Shown here one piece after another: positions 44,598 through 49,650 of a stretch of DNA of 64,000 nt (within the stretch, counting starts at the first letter, position 1; each line of letters opens with the position of its first letter). A model generated the notes under the pieces. That model saw only the letters and a list, made by a program, of their open reading frames with translations. It was not told the origin of the DNA and did no database searches. The stretch comes from a virus. The translations under genes and the position numbers were made by a program. Location: positions 62,001-126,000 of the IMG/VR virus record IMGVR_UViG_3300042905_003904, one strand, 5' to 3'.

Positions 44598-44671
44598 TGG
44601 GGCCGAGAACCAAAATTGCATTGGTATCATCTATATTACGAGTATAGGGTTTTGCATTAAACTATCTCGGC
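44598..44671 (-). tRNA. tRNA-Thr (CGU)
   Basis: 74 nt. Acceptor GCCGAGA/TCTCGGC, CCA, base 73 is C. D-arm GTTT/AAAC with 6-nt loop AATGCA. Anticodon stem CTATA/TATAG, loop CTCGTAA. T-stem ACCAA/TTGGT, loop TGCAATT. Confidence 0.85.
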
Positions 44672-44675
44672 ATGG

Positions 44676-44780
44676 GAATACTGAATTGTGCGAAGCAGCG
44701 GGACTGCTCTGGGCGTTTATGACTAGTCGTCCAGTCACCGCTATTCACGCGACCGAATTTCTTCGCACAATTCAATACTC
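44676..44780 (-). ncRNA. structured RNA with 20-bp closing helix
   Basis: 105 nt. The ends form a 20-bp helix with two G.U pairs. Inside are AGCGG/CCGCT enclosing TGACT/AGTCA with loop GGACGACT. No tRNA fold or protein frame explains it. It lies between tRNA-Thr(CGU) and tRNA-Ser(CGA). Confidence 0.6.
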
Positions 44781-44830
44781 ATTGTTTAAATATTATCTGT
44801 TAGTTTTAGGGAATTGCAACTAATTTAAAA

Positions 44831-44925
44831 TGGCGGCTAACGGAGTGGATGCTACCCAACCTAGTAGTGAACTAGATCCAACTATTTTCGAAATAGTGTC
44901 AGCTCGCTTGTCTGATTCATTAGCC
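44831..44925 (-). tRNA. tRNA-Ser (CGA)
   Basis: 95 nt, class II. Acceptor GGCTAAT/GTTAGCC, G73, CCA. Anticodon stem ACTAT/ATAGT, loop TTCGAAA. Long variable arm. T-loop AGCATCC. Confidence 0.82.
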
Positions 44926-44931
44926 ATTAAA

Positions 44932-45006
44932 TGGTAGTCGGGGAGAATTTCGCAATCTCAATCTTGGCATTCAGAGTGCCCTGCGTTACTTTTACGCCAC
45001 CCGACA
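44932..45006 (-). tRNA. tRNA-Gln (CUG)
   Basis: 75 nt. Acceptor TGTCGGG/CCCGACT with an open T1-T72, A73, CCA; a weak first pair is typical of Gln. D-arm GCG/CGC, loop TAAAAGTAA. Anticodon stem GGCA/TGCC, loop CTCTGAA. T-loop TGCGAAA. Confidence 0.8.
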
Positions 45007-45013
45007 ATTAAAA

Positions 45014-45099
45014 TGGAGCCTGATGAGGGACTTGCACCCCCGGTGAGATTTCTCTACATGATTACAAATCACGTCCTATCGCTACTAAGGGAATCAGGC
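45014..45099 (-). tRNA. tRNA-Thr (UGU)
   Basis: 86 nt. Acceptor GCCTGAT/ATCAGGC, U73, CCA. D-stem CCT/AGG, loop TAGTAGCGAT. Anticodon stem CGTGA/TCATG, loop TTTGTAA. A short extra hairpin in the variable region (GAGA/TCTC), unusual for Thr. T-loop TGCAAGT. Confidence 0.8.
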
Positions 45100-45119
45100 A
45101 TTTTGAAATTTATTTGAAA

Positions 45120-45197
45120 TGGCATCGTCTGAGGCTCTTGCGGCCTCTAGGTCTACTTTGAGGGAGTAGTTACTCGAGCTACTTTGTATTAGACGAC
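45120..45197 (-). tRNA. tRNA-Glu (CUC), C33
   Basis: 78 nt. Acceptor GTCGTCT/AGACGAT (G1.U72), G73, CCA. Anticodon stem CTACT/AGTAG, loop CCCTCAA with C at 33 instead of U. T-stem GAGGC/GCCTC, loop CGCAAGA. Its 5' end overlaps the end of the gene at 45189. Confidence 0.75.
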
Positions 45198-45383
45198 ATT
45201 GTATTGTGCAGTTACATTCTCGGCAATAATCTTGGCTGCCTTGAGGTGAAGATCTAGGGGAATCAAATTCTTTAAATCCGCAAATAACATTTCTGCTAGA
45301 CCACAAAAATCGTGGTAGTTGGCTCCTTCTGCTTCTTCGGAGGCTTTACGTAAAATTTCATCGATCTTGTTTTGAAGTTTCAT
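45189..45383 (-). CDS. hypothetical protein
   Basis: A 64-aa helical protein (KIDEILRKASEEAEGANY, LHLKAAKIIAENV). Its last 9 nt overlap tRNA-Glu(CUC). No family recognised. Confidence 0.6.
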   Translation of the reverse strand: MKLQNKIDEILRKASEEAEGANYHDFCGLAEMLFADLKNLIPLDLHLKAAKIIAENVTAQYNVV

Positions 45384-45392
45384 GAGATGATT

Positions 45393-45653
45393 TTAACTAC
45401 GAGTTTTCTGGAATTCTCTTAGTTTTTCTAAATCATCCCCTTCATAAAAATCTGGAATACCGCTTGCTGGATATCCGCCGCATCTACCACAAGATAAACA
45501 AGTTCCGGCTCCTCTAATGGTTCCTACTTCACCATTATGATTGATTACTAAATTAGAACGTTCTCCATCACAGTTATCACAAGAGAACATGCTTCTTTCA
45601 GTGATAATAGAAACATAGGCTTCGGAAAGTAGTTGGGTATCTTTGTCGTTCAT
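45393..45653 (-). CDS. zinc-ribbon protein
   Basis: An 86-aa protein starting MNDKDTQLL, chosen because CTAAATA lies 5 nt upstream. CDNC (about residue 24) and CLSCGRCGG (about residue 52) form a probable zinc site. Function unknown. Confidence 0.65.
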   Translation of the reverse strand: MNDKDTQLLSEAYVSIITERSMFSCDNCDGERSNLVINHNGEVGTIRGAGTCLSCGRCGGYPASGIPDFYEGDDLEKLREFQKTRS

Positions 45654-45658
45654 ACGAG

Positions 45659-45665
45659 TATTTAG
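45659..45665 (-). promoter_or_regulatory. late promoter
   Basis: CTAAATA on the minus strand, 5 nt before the ATG at 45653. Confidence 0.55.
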
Positions 45666-45756
45666 GTTAAAGTGGCTGGGAATCCGGCGTTTGCATCCGG
45701 TTTTAAAGTTTTTCAAACTTTCACACTACGTCATGTGTTAATTCCCAATTAAAAAG

Positions 45757-45830
45757 TGCTAGAGGGGTGTGCTGCCCACTCCTTCCTTCGACTTATCAAG
45801 TCGGTGCATATGCTGTTTTGCTTCTCTAGC
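45757..45830 (-). tRNA. tRNA-Ile (GAU)
   Basis: 74 nt. Acceptor GCTAGAG/CTCTAGC perfect, A73, no CCA. D-arm GCA/TGC, loop AAACAGCATA. Anticodon stem CGAC/GTCG, loop TTGATAA. T-loop GGCAGCA. Confidence 0.82.
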
Positions 45831-45841
45831 GTTTGAAAATA

Positions 45842-45913
45842 TTCGCCATGTTCGTGCTGCCCGAACTACTCCCAGTATGTCGAACTAGGTTTCTGCTGTT
45901 GAATTAATGGCGA
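45842..45913 (-). tRNA. tRNA-Val (GAC), C33
   Basis: 72 nt. Acceptor TCGCCAT/ATGGCGA perfect, A73, no CCA. D-arm TTC/GAA, loop AACAGCA. Anticodon stem CTAGT/ACTGG, loop TCGACAT with C33. T-stem GTTCG/CGAAC, loop GGCAGCA. Confidence 0.75.
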
Positions 45914-45983
45914 GTGAAATTGGCCTGCGAATTTTAACACCCCTTGCAGGTCGGGCTACGTGCTGAACGTGTTCTTAAGAAAG

Positions 45984-46057
45984 TGGAGCCCAATCCCGGT
46001 AACTCTCCGGATTTTCACCATTACCAATGGCGTGTATTAATTTTATACGAATCGGGC
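45984..46057 (-). tRNA. tRNA-Thr (GGU)
   Basis: 74 nt. Acceptor GCCCGAT/ATTGGGC, U73 as in Thr(UGU), CCA. D-arm GTAT/ATAC, loop AAAATTA. Anticodon stem CGCCA/TGGTG, loop TTGGTAA. T-stem TCCGG/CCGGG, loop AGAGTTA. Confidence 0.85.
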
Positions 46058-46066
46058 TTTAAAACG

Positions 46067-46138
46067 TAGTCCCGGAAAATTTTGCAATTTCAACCTTCTC
46101 TGTGTAAAAGAGTTGCTCCACTTTTGAGCTACGGGACC
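46067..46138 (-). tRNA. tRNA-Val (UAC)
   Basis: 72 nt. Acceptor GGTCCCG/CGGGACT, A73, no CCA. T8-A9 and D-arm GCTC/GAGC, loop AAAAGTG. Anticodon loop TTTACAC. T-stem GAAA/TTTC, loop TGCAAAA. Confidence 0.8.
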
Positions 46139-46150
46139 ATTAAATTAAAG

Positions 46151-46226
46151 CGCTGCTGGAAAGAATTGCACTCTCATAAATCCTACTTCGAAGGTAGGTG
46201 CCTGGGTCTGTTCGAGCCACAGCAGC
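46151..46226 (-). tRNA. tRNA-Arg (UCG)
   Basis: 76 nt. Acceptor GCTGCTG/CAGCAGC perfect, G73, no CCA. Anticodon stem CCTAC/GTAGG, loop CTTCGAA. T-stem GAGAG/CTTTC, loop TGCAATT. Confidence 0.82.
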
Positions 46227-46241
46227 ATTATTAAAAATTAA

Positions 46242-46348
46242 TTCCACTTTATGAAGCCAGTCTCCCTCGCAGGATAAGCACTCTTCATAAACAAACACCA
46301 AACGTAAACGATTTATAGGGTTTTGACACCAGTGCAAGTGTAGTGGAA
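46242..46348 (-). ncRNA. structured RNA, three-way junction
   Basis: 107 nt. Outer helix TTCCACT/AGTGGAA, an 8-bp arm TTATGAAG/CTTCATAA and a small arm ACAC/GTGT. Lies between tRNA-Arg(UCG) and tRNA-Gly(GCC). It is too long for a tRNA and contains no anticodon arm. Confidence 0.55.
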
Positions 46349-46351
46349 ATA

Positions 46352-46426
46352 TGGAAGGCGTTATCGGTATTGCGCCGATTTATCTAACTTGGCAAGCTAG
46401 TGCATCACTTTTTATGCTTAACACCC
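46352..46426 (-). tRNA. tRNA-Gly (GCC)
   Basis: 75 nt. Acceptor GGGTGTT/AACGCCT, U73 (Gly identity), CCA. D-arm GCAT/ATGC, loop AAAAAGTG. Anticodon stem CTAGC/GTTAG, loop TTGCCAA. T-stem ATCGG/CCGAT, loop CGCAATA. Confidence 0.86.
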
Positions 46427-46435
46427 ATTAAAAAT

Positions 46436-46942
46436 TTATCCCATAGTAGCAAATATATCATTTTGGATACCCTGAAGGTTTACTGCTATGTGCGGATATA
46501 AAGAAATTTCATTTGTTTTAATGTCCTTCAAATAAATATTGGATTTTAAACAATTAGCAGGATCCTGAAACATATTTGTTGTATTTTTTAATGTTAACGG
46601 TTTATCTTTACAAAGCGTCCAGTCATGTTTATAAAAACAATCATGAGTCGGGGCTGGAATCCTAATACTACCACAACTGTTAAAGGTTACTACGGTTTTC
46701 GCTATGTCATCCAATTCTAGGAATTTAACAAAGAACAATTTTCTTGGTAAATTTTGCACATGAATAATATGCCAATCAGAATTGAATTCGGTCTGATAAT
46801 CTTTCAATGTGTCTTTATCCATAGGAAATGTATGGAAACATTCATAATCAAACCGAACGACAGTATCCGTTGATTTACCTTTAATCTTCCACAGATAATC
46901 TTGGCGATTATATATGGTTTCCAATGAATGAATAATTCTCAT
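46436..46942 (-). CDS. hypothetical protein
   Basis: A 168-aa protein encoded inside the tRNA array. Aromatic- and Cys-containing (FDYECFHTFPMD, HDCFYKHDWTLC), strand-rich (KTVVTFNSCGSIRIP). No family recognised. Confidence 0.65.
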   Translation of the reverse strand: MRIIHSLETIYNRQDYLWKIKGKSTDTVVRFDYECFHTFPMDKDTLKDYQTEFNSDWHIIHVQNLPRKLFFVKFLELDDIAKTVVTFNSCGSIRIPAPTHDCFYKHDWTLCKDKPLTLKNTTNMFQDPANCLKSNIYLKDIKTNEISLYPHIAVNLQGIQNDIFATMG

Positions 46943-47237
46943 AAATTGATGTTACTATTATTTGTTCGGAATAGCACTCTCAACTTTAGAAAAACACCTC
47001 CACAAATTAGGCTTAGTAAAAGAGGCCTGCATGGTCTGGCGAAAATATAAGCTCCCATGATTTACAACCTTTGGGTATTAGTATCTGGAACGGTTATGCA
47101 GATCTGCTTAAAGGGTATCATCCTTGGGATTTTTACCCAACCACCATAAGATATCATTAGGTGTTTCTAGCACACATTCCAGGCTCATCTAGACTCATAG
47201 GATTGGATAAGATTTCGGGCTGATGTTATTTTGAAAA
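46943..47237 (-). other. about 295 nt without gene
   Basis: No tRNA or protein gene seen. Minus-strand hairpins include TTGGG/CCCAA with a 7-nt loop (about 47,129-47,145) and the palindrome GCAGATCTGC (about 47,098-47,107). It is either leader of the gene at 46436 or another structured RNA of the array. Confidence 0.35.
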
Positions 47238-47312
47238 TGGCTCCCACCCAACGATTCGAACGTTGCTCACACGAGTTAACAGCTCGGCCGCACACCTAGT
47301 GCGTTGACGGGA
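47238..47312 (-). tRNA. tRNA-Asn (GUU), canonical elbow
   Basis: 75 nt. Acceptor TCCCGTC/GGTGGGA, G73 (Asn identity), CCA. D-arm CGCA/TGCG, loop CTAGGTG keeps GG. Anticodon stem CGAG/CTCG, loop CTGTTAA. T-stem CAACG/CGTTG, loop TTCGAAT, fully canonical. Confidence 0.93.
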
Positions 47313-47320
47313 TTTGAAAT

Positions 47321-47394
47321 TGGCACCCCATTCGGAGCTCTCATCCGATATTCTTGCGTGACAAGCAAGTATGATAATCATTCATCAATGGGGT
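47321..47394 (-). tRNA. tRNA-Asp (GUC)
   Basis: 74 nt. Acceptor ACCCCAT/ATGGGGT perfect, G73 (Asp identity), CCA. D-arm ATGA/TCAT, loop ATGATTA. Anticodon stem CTTGC/GCAAG, loop TTGTCAC. T-stem TCGGA/TCCGA, loop TGAGAGC. Confidence 0.88.
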
Positions 47395-47401
47395 ATTAAA
47401 T

Positions 47402-47478
47402 TGGTCCGAAAGGTAGGCGCTTCCCCTACATATATCCGCACATCAAGCGGGTCCTTTATATTTCTCAGGCACTCTCGG
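47402..47478 (-). tRNA. tRNA, GAU anticodon (Ile?)
   Basis: 77 nt. Acceptor CCGAGAG/CTTTCGG, A73, CCA. D-stem CCT/AGG. Anticodon stem CCGC/GCGG, loop TTGATGT. T-stem GTAGG/CCTAC, loop GGAAGCG. A second GAU tRNA, so the assignment rests on the loop alone. Confidence 0.72.
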
Positions 47479-47487
47479 TTTGTAAAT

Positions 47488-47579
47488 TGGTAGAAGGTGT
47501 CGGTAACGCTCCGACTCGAGGCCCACATCTAGGGCGAAACGGGGTATAAAACCGTCTTGGCTACTTAGCACAACCTTCC
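47488..47579 (-). tRNA. class II-like tRNA, UAU anticodon in best fold
   Basis: 92 nt. Acceptor GGAAGGT/ACCTTCT, A73, CCA. Anticodon stem ACGG/CCGT; a 7-nt loop reads TTTATAC. Extra arm GCCC/GGGC. T-stem GTCGG/CCGAC, loop AGCGTTA. A long variable arm is unexpected for Ile, so identity is uncertain. Confidence 0.65.
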
Positions 47580-47588
47580 ATTGAAATA

Positions 47589-47666
47589 TGGGGTAAACGA
47601 CCGCATCTGCCGCGGCTATAACTCCGGTTCACAGCCGGATCCCTATCTACTTTGGGTTCGTCTACC
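47589..47666 (-). tRNA. tRNA-His (GUG)
   Basis: 78 nt. It encodes the extra G-1 paired with C73, the defining His feature. Acceptor GTAGACG/CGTTTAC, CCA. D-arm CCC/GGG, loop AAAGTAGATA. Anticodon stem CCGG/CCGG, loop CTGTGAA. T-stem GCCGC/GCGGT, loop GGCAGAT. Confidence 0.88.
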
Positions 47667-47675
47667 ATTTGAAAT

Positions 47676-47749
47676 TGGCCGTTTGTGGACTTCAACCACT
47701 TCCCGGATAACGGTTTTAATCCGGTTTCAGTTCTCATAGGTTTGCGGCC
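47676..47749 (-). tRNA. tRNA-like element, identity uncertain
   Basis: 74 nt. Acceptor only 5 bp (GGCCG/CGGCC), no clear D-stem. The best anticodon loop is ATTAAAA (UAA) on a 4-bp stem. T-stem GTGG/CCAC, loop TTGAAGT. It could be a degenerate or divergent tRNA. Confidence 0.4.
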
Positions 47750-47884
47750 CGAAGCTGCCTGAAATTTAAGCCAGTTACTCGAGCTCCCTATTTGCGGCAC
47801 TTAACCGTCAAGTTTAGTGGACTCCGCCATTTGGGGACCTGTTTCGCTGACACCACCAAATTGACGTTCGGTGGAAATTAATTA
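47750..47884 (-). other. unresolved array segment
   Basis: No tRNA fold found. It contains a D-arm-like hairpin ACTT/AAGT with loop GACGGTT, a TTAAG/CTTAA pair and CCACC/GGTGG. It may hold a further structured RNA or a decayed tRNA. Confidence 0.3.
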
Positions 47885-47960
47885 CCAAAGAAACCCCTCA
47901 TTCTGAACTGGAAGCTACGACATCTTCAAGAGACGTTTCCAGTGACACGGGGTTCTTTGG
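47885..47960 (-). ncRNA. long bipartite hairpin RNA
   Basis: 76 nt. Closing helix of 12 bp with one bulge (CCAAAGAA-CCCC), then ACTGGAA/TTCCAGT and ACGTCT/AGATGT stacked inside. One long rod rather than a cloverleaf. Confidence 0.5.
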
Positions 47961-47987
47961 CTTCTATCTATGGATGTCAAATTATAT

Positions 47988-48062
47988 CCGTTTGTGCTTC
48001 CTCTTACACTAAGTCTCCTGATTGATTTCAGAAGCGCCGGTCCTTGAACCCGAACTAAACGG
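47988..48062 (-). ncRNA. tRNA-sized multi-hairpin RNA
   Basis: 75 nt. Ends CCGTTT/AAACGG. Inside TCGG/CCGG with loop GTTCAAGGA, CTTCTGA/TCAGGAG with a 6-nt loop, and CTTA/TAAG. It has the size of a tRNA, but the arms do not match one. Confidence 0.4.
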
Positions 48063-48066
48063 AAAT

Positions 48067-48141
48067 TGGCACGCGCTGATCTGCTTGCAAGATCCCACGA
48101 CCTTTTGGAGAGGTTGTCGCCACTATGGAACATGAGCGCGT
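48067..48141 (-). tRNA. tRNA-Trp (CCA)
   Basis: 75 nt. Acceptor ACGCGCT/AGCGCGT perfect, G73 (Trp identity), CCA. D-arm TGTT/GACA. Anticodon stem ACCT/AGGT, loop CTCCAAA. T-stem GATCT/AGATC, loop TGCAAGC. Confidence 0.88.
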
Positions 48142-48147
48142 ATGAAA

Positions 48148-48222
48148 TGGTAGCCCCACCTGGTAACCCTCCAGGTTCTATGGTTTCAAAGACCACTGCA
48201 TTTAGTTCTATGCTATGGGGCA
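48148..48222 (-). tRNA. tRNA-Gln (UUG)
   Basis: 75 nt. Acceptor TGCCCCA/TGGGGCT with open T1-T72, as in the other Gln tRNA. A73, CCA. D-arm GCAT/ATGC, loop AGAACTAA. Anticodon stem GTGGT/ACCAT, loop CTTTGAA. T-stem CCTGG/CCAGG, loop AGGGTTA. Confidence 0.87.
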
Positions 48223-48231
48223 ATTATAAAA

Positions 48232-48308
48232 TGGTGAGCTCCCAGGGTATCGCGCCCTGCATCTCCAATTTAAAAGATTGGTGCATACTCTATGGCAGCT
48301 TGGAGCCC
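48232..48308 (-). tRNA. tRNA-Lys (UUU)
   Basis: 77 nt. Acceptor GGGCTCC/GGAGCTC, A73, CCA. Anticodon stem CCAAT/ATTGG, loop CTTTTAA. T-stem CAGGG/CCCTG, loop CGCGATA. Confidence 0.88.
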
Positions 48309-48315
48309 ATAAAAT

Positions 48316-48389
48316 TGGTGAGTCGTCCTGGTAATTCTCCAGGTTCTTCTGTTTAAGAGACAGGGGCCTTAATTTTAGGCGAACAACCC
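48316..48389 (-). tRNA. tRNA-Lys (CUU)
   Basis: 74 nt. Acceptor GGGTTGT/ACGACTC, A73, CCA. D-arm GCCT/AGGC, loop AAAATTA. Anticodon stem CTGT/ACAG, loop CTCTTAA. T-stem CCTGG/CCAGG, loop AGAATTA. Confidence 0.88.
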
Positions 48390-48402
48390 ATATTGAAATT
48401 AA

Positions 48403-48486
48403 TCGTATACTCCGGTGTTGCTCCGAGCGTAATCTTTCGATATCTAGATCCCAAATCTAGCGGGGTCTCTGGCTCCCTCGTATACG
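48403..48486 (-). tRNA. tRNA-Pro (UGG)
   Basis: 84 nt. Acceptor CGTATAC/GTATACG perfect, A73, no CCA. D-arm GGG/CCC. Anticodon stem CTAGA/TCTAG, loop TTTGGGA. A short extra hairpin in the variable region (ATC-GAAA-GAT). T-loop AGCAACA. Confidence 0.8.
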
Positions 48487-48496
48487 TTTTATAAAT

Positions 48497-48581
48497 TGGT
48501 AGTCCCGACAGGCATCGAACCTGCAAGCATTTCTGCGTAAGTTTCTAAAACTTATATGTTTGCCAATTTCATCACAGGACC
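48497..48581 (-). tRNA. tRNA-Leu (UAG), canonical elbow
   Basis: 85 nt, class II. Acceptor GGTCCTG/CGGGACT, A73, CCA. D-arm ATG/CAT, loop AAATTGGCAAA keeps GG. Anticodon stem TAAGT/ACTTA, loop TTTAGAA. T-stem GCAGG/CCTGT, loop TTCGATG. Confidence 0.9.
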
Positions 48582-48590
48582 ATTAAATAG

Positions 48591-48673
48591 TGTCGATAGT
48601 TGGAGTTGCACCAACACGCCCTTTCGGACAAAAGTTTTTAAGACTTTCATGGCTTCTGTTACATCATACCGAC
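48591..48673 (-). tRNA. tRNA-Leu (UAA)
   Basis: 83 nt, class II. Acceptor GTCGGTA/TATCGAC, A73, no CCA. D-arm ATG/CAT, loop TAACAGAAGC. Anticodon stem AAAGT/ACTTT, loop CTTAAAA. Variable arm TCC-GAAA-GGG type. T-stem GTTGG/CCAAC, loop TGCAACT. Confidence 0.88.
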
Positions 48674-48681
48674 TTTGAAAT

Positions 48682-48765
48682 TGGTCCTCATAGTAGAAAT
48701 TGCATCTACACTCCCGAAGGAACTTGTTTTTGAGACAAGCGCGGCTGCTGTTACGCCATATGAGG
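48682..48765 (-). tRNA. tRNA-Leu (CAA)
   Basis: 84 nt, class II. Acceptor CCTCATA/TATGAGG perfect, A73, CCA. D-arm GCG/CGC, loop TAACAGCAGC. Anticodon stem CTTGT/ACAAG, loop CTCAAAA. T-stem GTAGA/TCTAC, loop TGCAATT. Confidence 0.9.
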
Positions 48766-48785
48766 TTTATTGAAATTTCTCAAAT

Positions 48786-48938
48786 ACCACCTCATCCGTT
48801 TGCGATCGGATACTACACACTAAACCAGCCCGGTTCGTGCTTCGGCAGTTTTCCCTATTTGGGCTCCTACTAACCCCGGCAGGTAATTAGTAGATCTTTG
48901 AGGTAGACCCCCGCGTCTGTTATTGCGCCAGCAGATGG
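48786..48938 (-). ncRNA. multi-helix RNA or tRNA with very large variable region
   Basis: About 150 nt. A Leu-type D-arm (GCG/CGC) and an arm GGTCT/AGATC with loop ACCTCAA occur near the 5' end. Near the 3' end ATCCG/CGGAT forms a T-arm-like hairpin, and GAGGTGG can pair with CCATCTG or CTACCTC. Between them lie CTACTAA/TTAGTAG, AGCCC/GGGCT and TGC-CGAA-GCA. Confidence 0.4.
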
Positions 48939-48951
48939 CATTTGAAATTAA

Positions 48952-49022
48952 TTCAGTGGTTCGATGCTGCAGGAGTGCCTGGGCTGAATCGATTGACTTC
49001 TAGTTCCTGGCGAAACACTGAA
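48952..49022 (-). ncRNA. tRNA-sized RNA with perfect closing stem
   Basis: 71 nt closed by TTCAGTG/CACTGAA, 7 perfect pairs. No normal anticodon or T-arm found on either strand, so it is not called a tRNA. Strand follows the neighbours. Confidence 0.35.
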
Positions 49023-49024
49023 AT

Positions 49025-49102
49025 TGGTAGCGTATACCGGTGCTGCCCCGGTTCTAAGTTCTCCTTGAAAGGGAGGGAAGCATGCTGTTGCTCATATACG
49101 CC
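49025..49102 (-). tRNA. tRNA-Glu (UUC)
   Basis: 78 nt. Acceptor GGCGTAT/ATACGCT, A73, CCA. D-arm GAGC/GCTT, loop AACAGCAT. Anticodon stem CTCC/GGAG, loop CTTTCAA. T-stem ACCGG/CCGGT, loop GGCAGCA. Confidence 0.84.
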
Positions 49103-49111
49103 ATTTGAAAT

Positions 49112-49208
49112 TGGAGCGATTAGGGGATTTGCACCCACACCTTTAGTCTAGACGACTACTGTTCTATGAATCCCTAAAGAGGAAATTCTCTAATTAAACT
49201 ACCCTCGC
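49112..49208 (-). tRNA. class II tRNA-like element
   Basis: 97 nt. Acceptor pairs partly (GCGA/TCGC plus GGG/CCC with a bulge); CCA encoded. Variable arm TAGTC/GACTA. T-loop TGCAAAT on a short stem. The anticodon is not clear (UUU in one fold). Confidence 0.45.
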
Positions 49209-49214
49209 ATTAAA

Positions 49215-49305
49215 TGGTGGGAGCAAACTGAATCGCACAGTAAGCCTCGACTTCCAATCCTTGGTTAAGGTGCGGTTTTACAGACCGCCGATTGGGGTTA
49301 CTCCC
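49215..49305 (-). tRNA. tRNA-Tyr (GUA), reduced D-arm
   Basis: 91 nt. Acceptor GGGAGTA/TGCTCCC, A73, CCA. Anticodon stem GCGGT/ACCGC, loop CTGTAAA. Only 10 nt lie between acceptor and anticodon arm; CCAATC there can pair with GATTGG in the long variable region. T-loop TGCGATT. Confidence 0.78.
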
Positions 49306-49316
49306 ATTTGAAATTA

Positions 49317-49388
49317 TTGCAGGTATGGGAATTGCACCCATGCATAACGGCTTATGAGACCGTGGACTTACTACTTGTCGAACCCGCG
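49317..49388 (-). tRNA. initiator-like tRNA-fMet (CAU)
   Basis: 72 nt. Acceptor CGCGGGT/ACCTGCA with the open C1.A72 that marks bacterial initiators. A11-T24 in the D-stem (GAC/GTC), also an initiator mark. Anticodon stem ACGGT/GCCGT, loop CTCATAA. T-stem ATGGG/CCCAT, loop TGCAATT. A73, no CCA. Confidence 0.85.
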
Positions 49389-49456
49389 ATTTGAAATCAT
49401 ACCCAAATAGATCTCTCAAGTCTTTTTTAAGGACCATCTATCCAGGTTTTGAAAGT

Positions 49457-49539
49457 TACAGAGGCGGGTATTGATCCACTTTTGGGCATTTGCACCTTCC
49501 AGGTTATGGGCCTGGCGAAACACGTTTTCTCTACTCTGT
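49457..49539 (-). tRNA. tRNA-like, CAU anticodon (Ile2 or Met), C33
   Basis: 83 nt. Acceptor ACAGAG/CTCTGT (6 bp), no CCA. D-arm GAAA/TTTC, loop ACGTG. Anticodon stem CCAGG/CCTGG perfect, loop CCCATAA with C33. Extra arm GGT/GCC. T-arm weak (GTGG/CCGC). Confidence 0.6.
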
Positions 49540-49560
49540 TATTTAAAGACTATCAAGAAG

Positions 49561-49619
49561 GTCCGATGCTATTATCATTGCGATTTTATAGAATGGTGAT
49601 AAAGCCACCCTCATCCGAC
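49561..49619 (-). ncRNA. 59-nt hairpin RNA, possibly mini-tRNA-like
   Basis: Ends pair over 7 of 8 bases (GTCGGATG/CATCGGAC). Inside GGTG/CACC carries a 7-nt loop GCTTTAT, and a T-arm-like hairpin AAAAT/ATAAT carries CGCAATG. No D-arm. Confidence 0.35.
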
Positions 49620-49650
49620 GAAACACTTCCTGAATCTGTATAAATTGAAG

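Noticed and set aside
44676-44780. Twister-type or hammerhead ribozyme
   Set aside because: TAAACGCC and CCCGC recall parts of the twister consensus, but the required order of loops and pairing is not present, and no hammerhead core (CTGATGA...GAAA) is found.
44800-44830. Partial tRNA (TTAGTTGCAATT on the minus strand)
   Set aside because: A T-loop-like TGCAATT is present, but there is no matching stem, acceptor or anticodon arm. It may be a remnant.
45914-45983. tRNA between Val(GAC) and Thr(GGU)
   Set aside because: The 69-nt segment has CCTGC/GCAGG and a TTGG end like CCA, but no acceptor partner or anticodon arm could be found.
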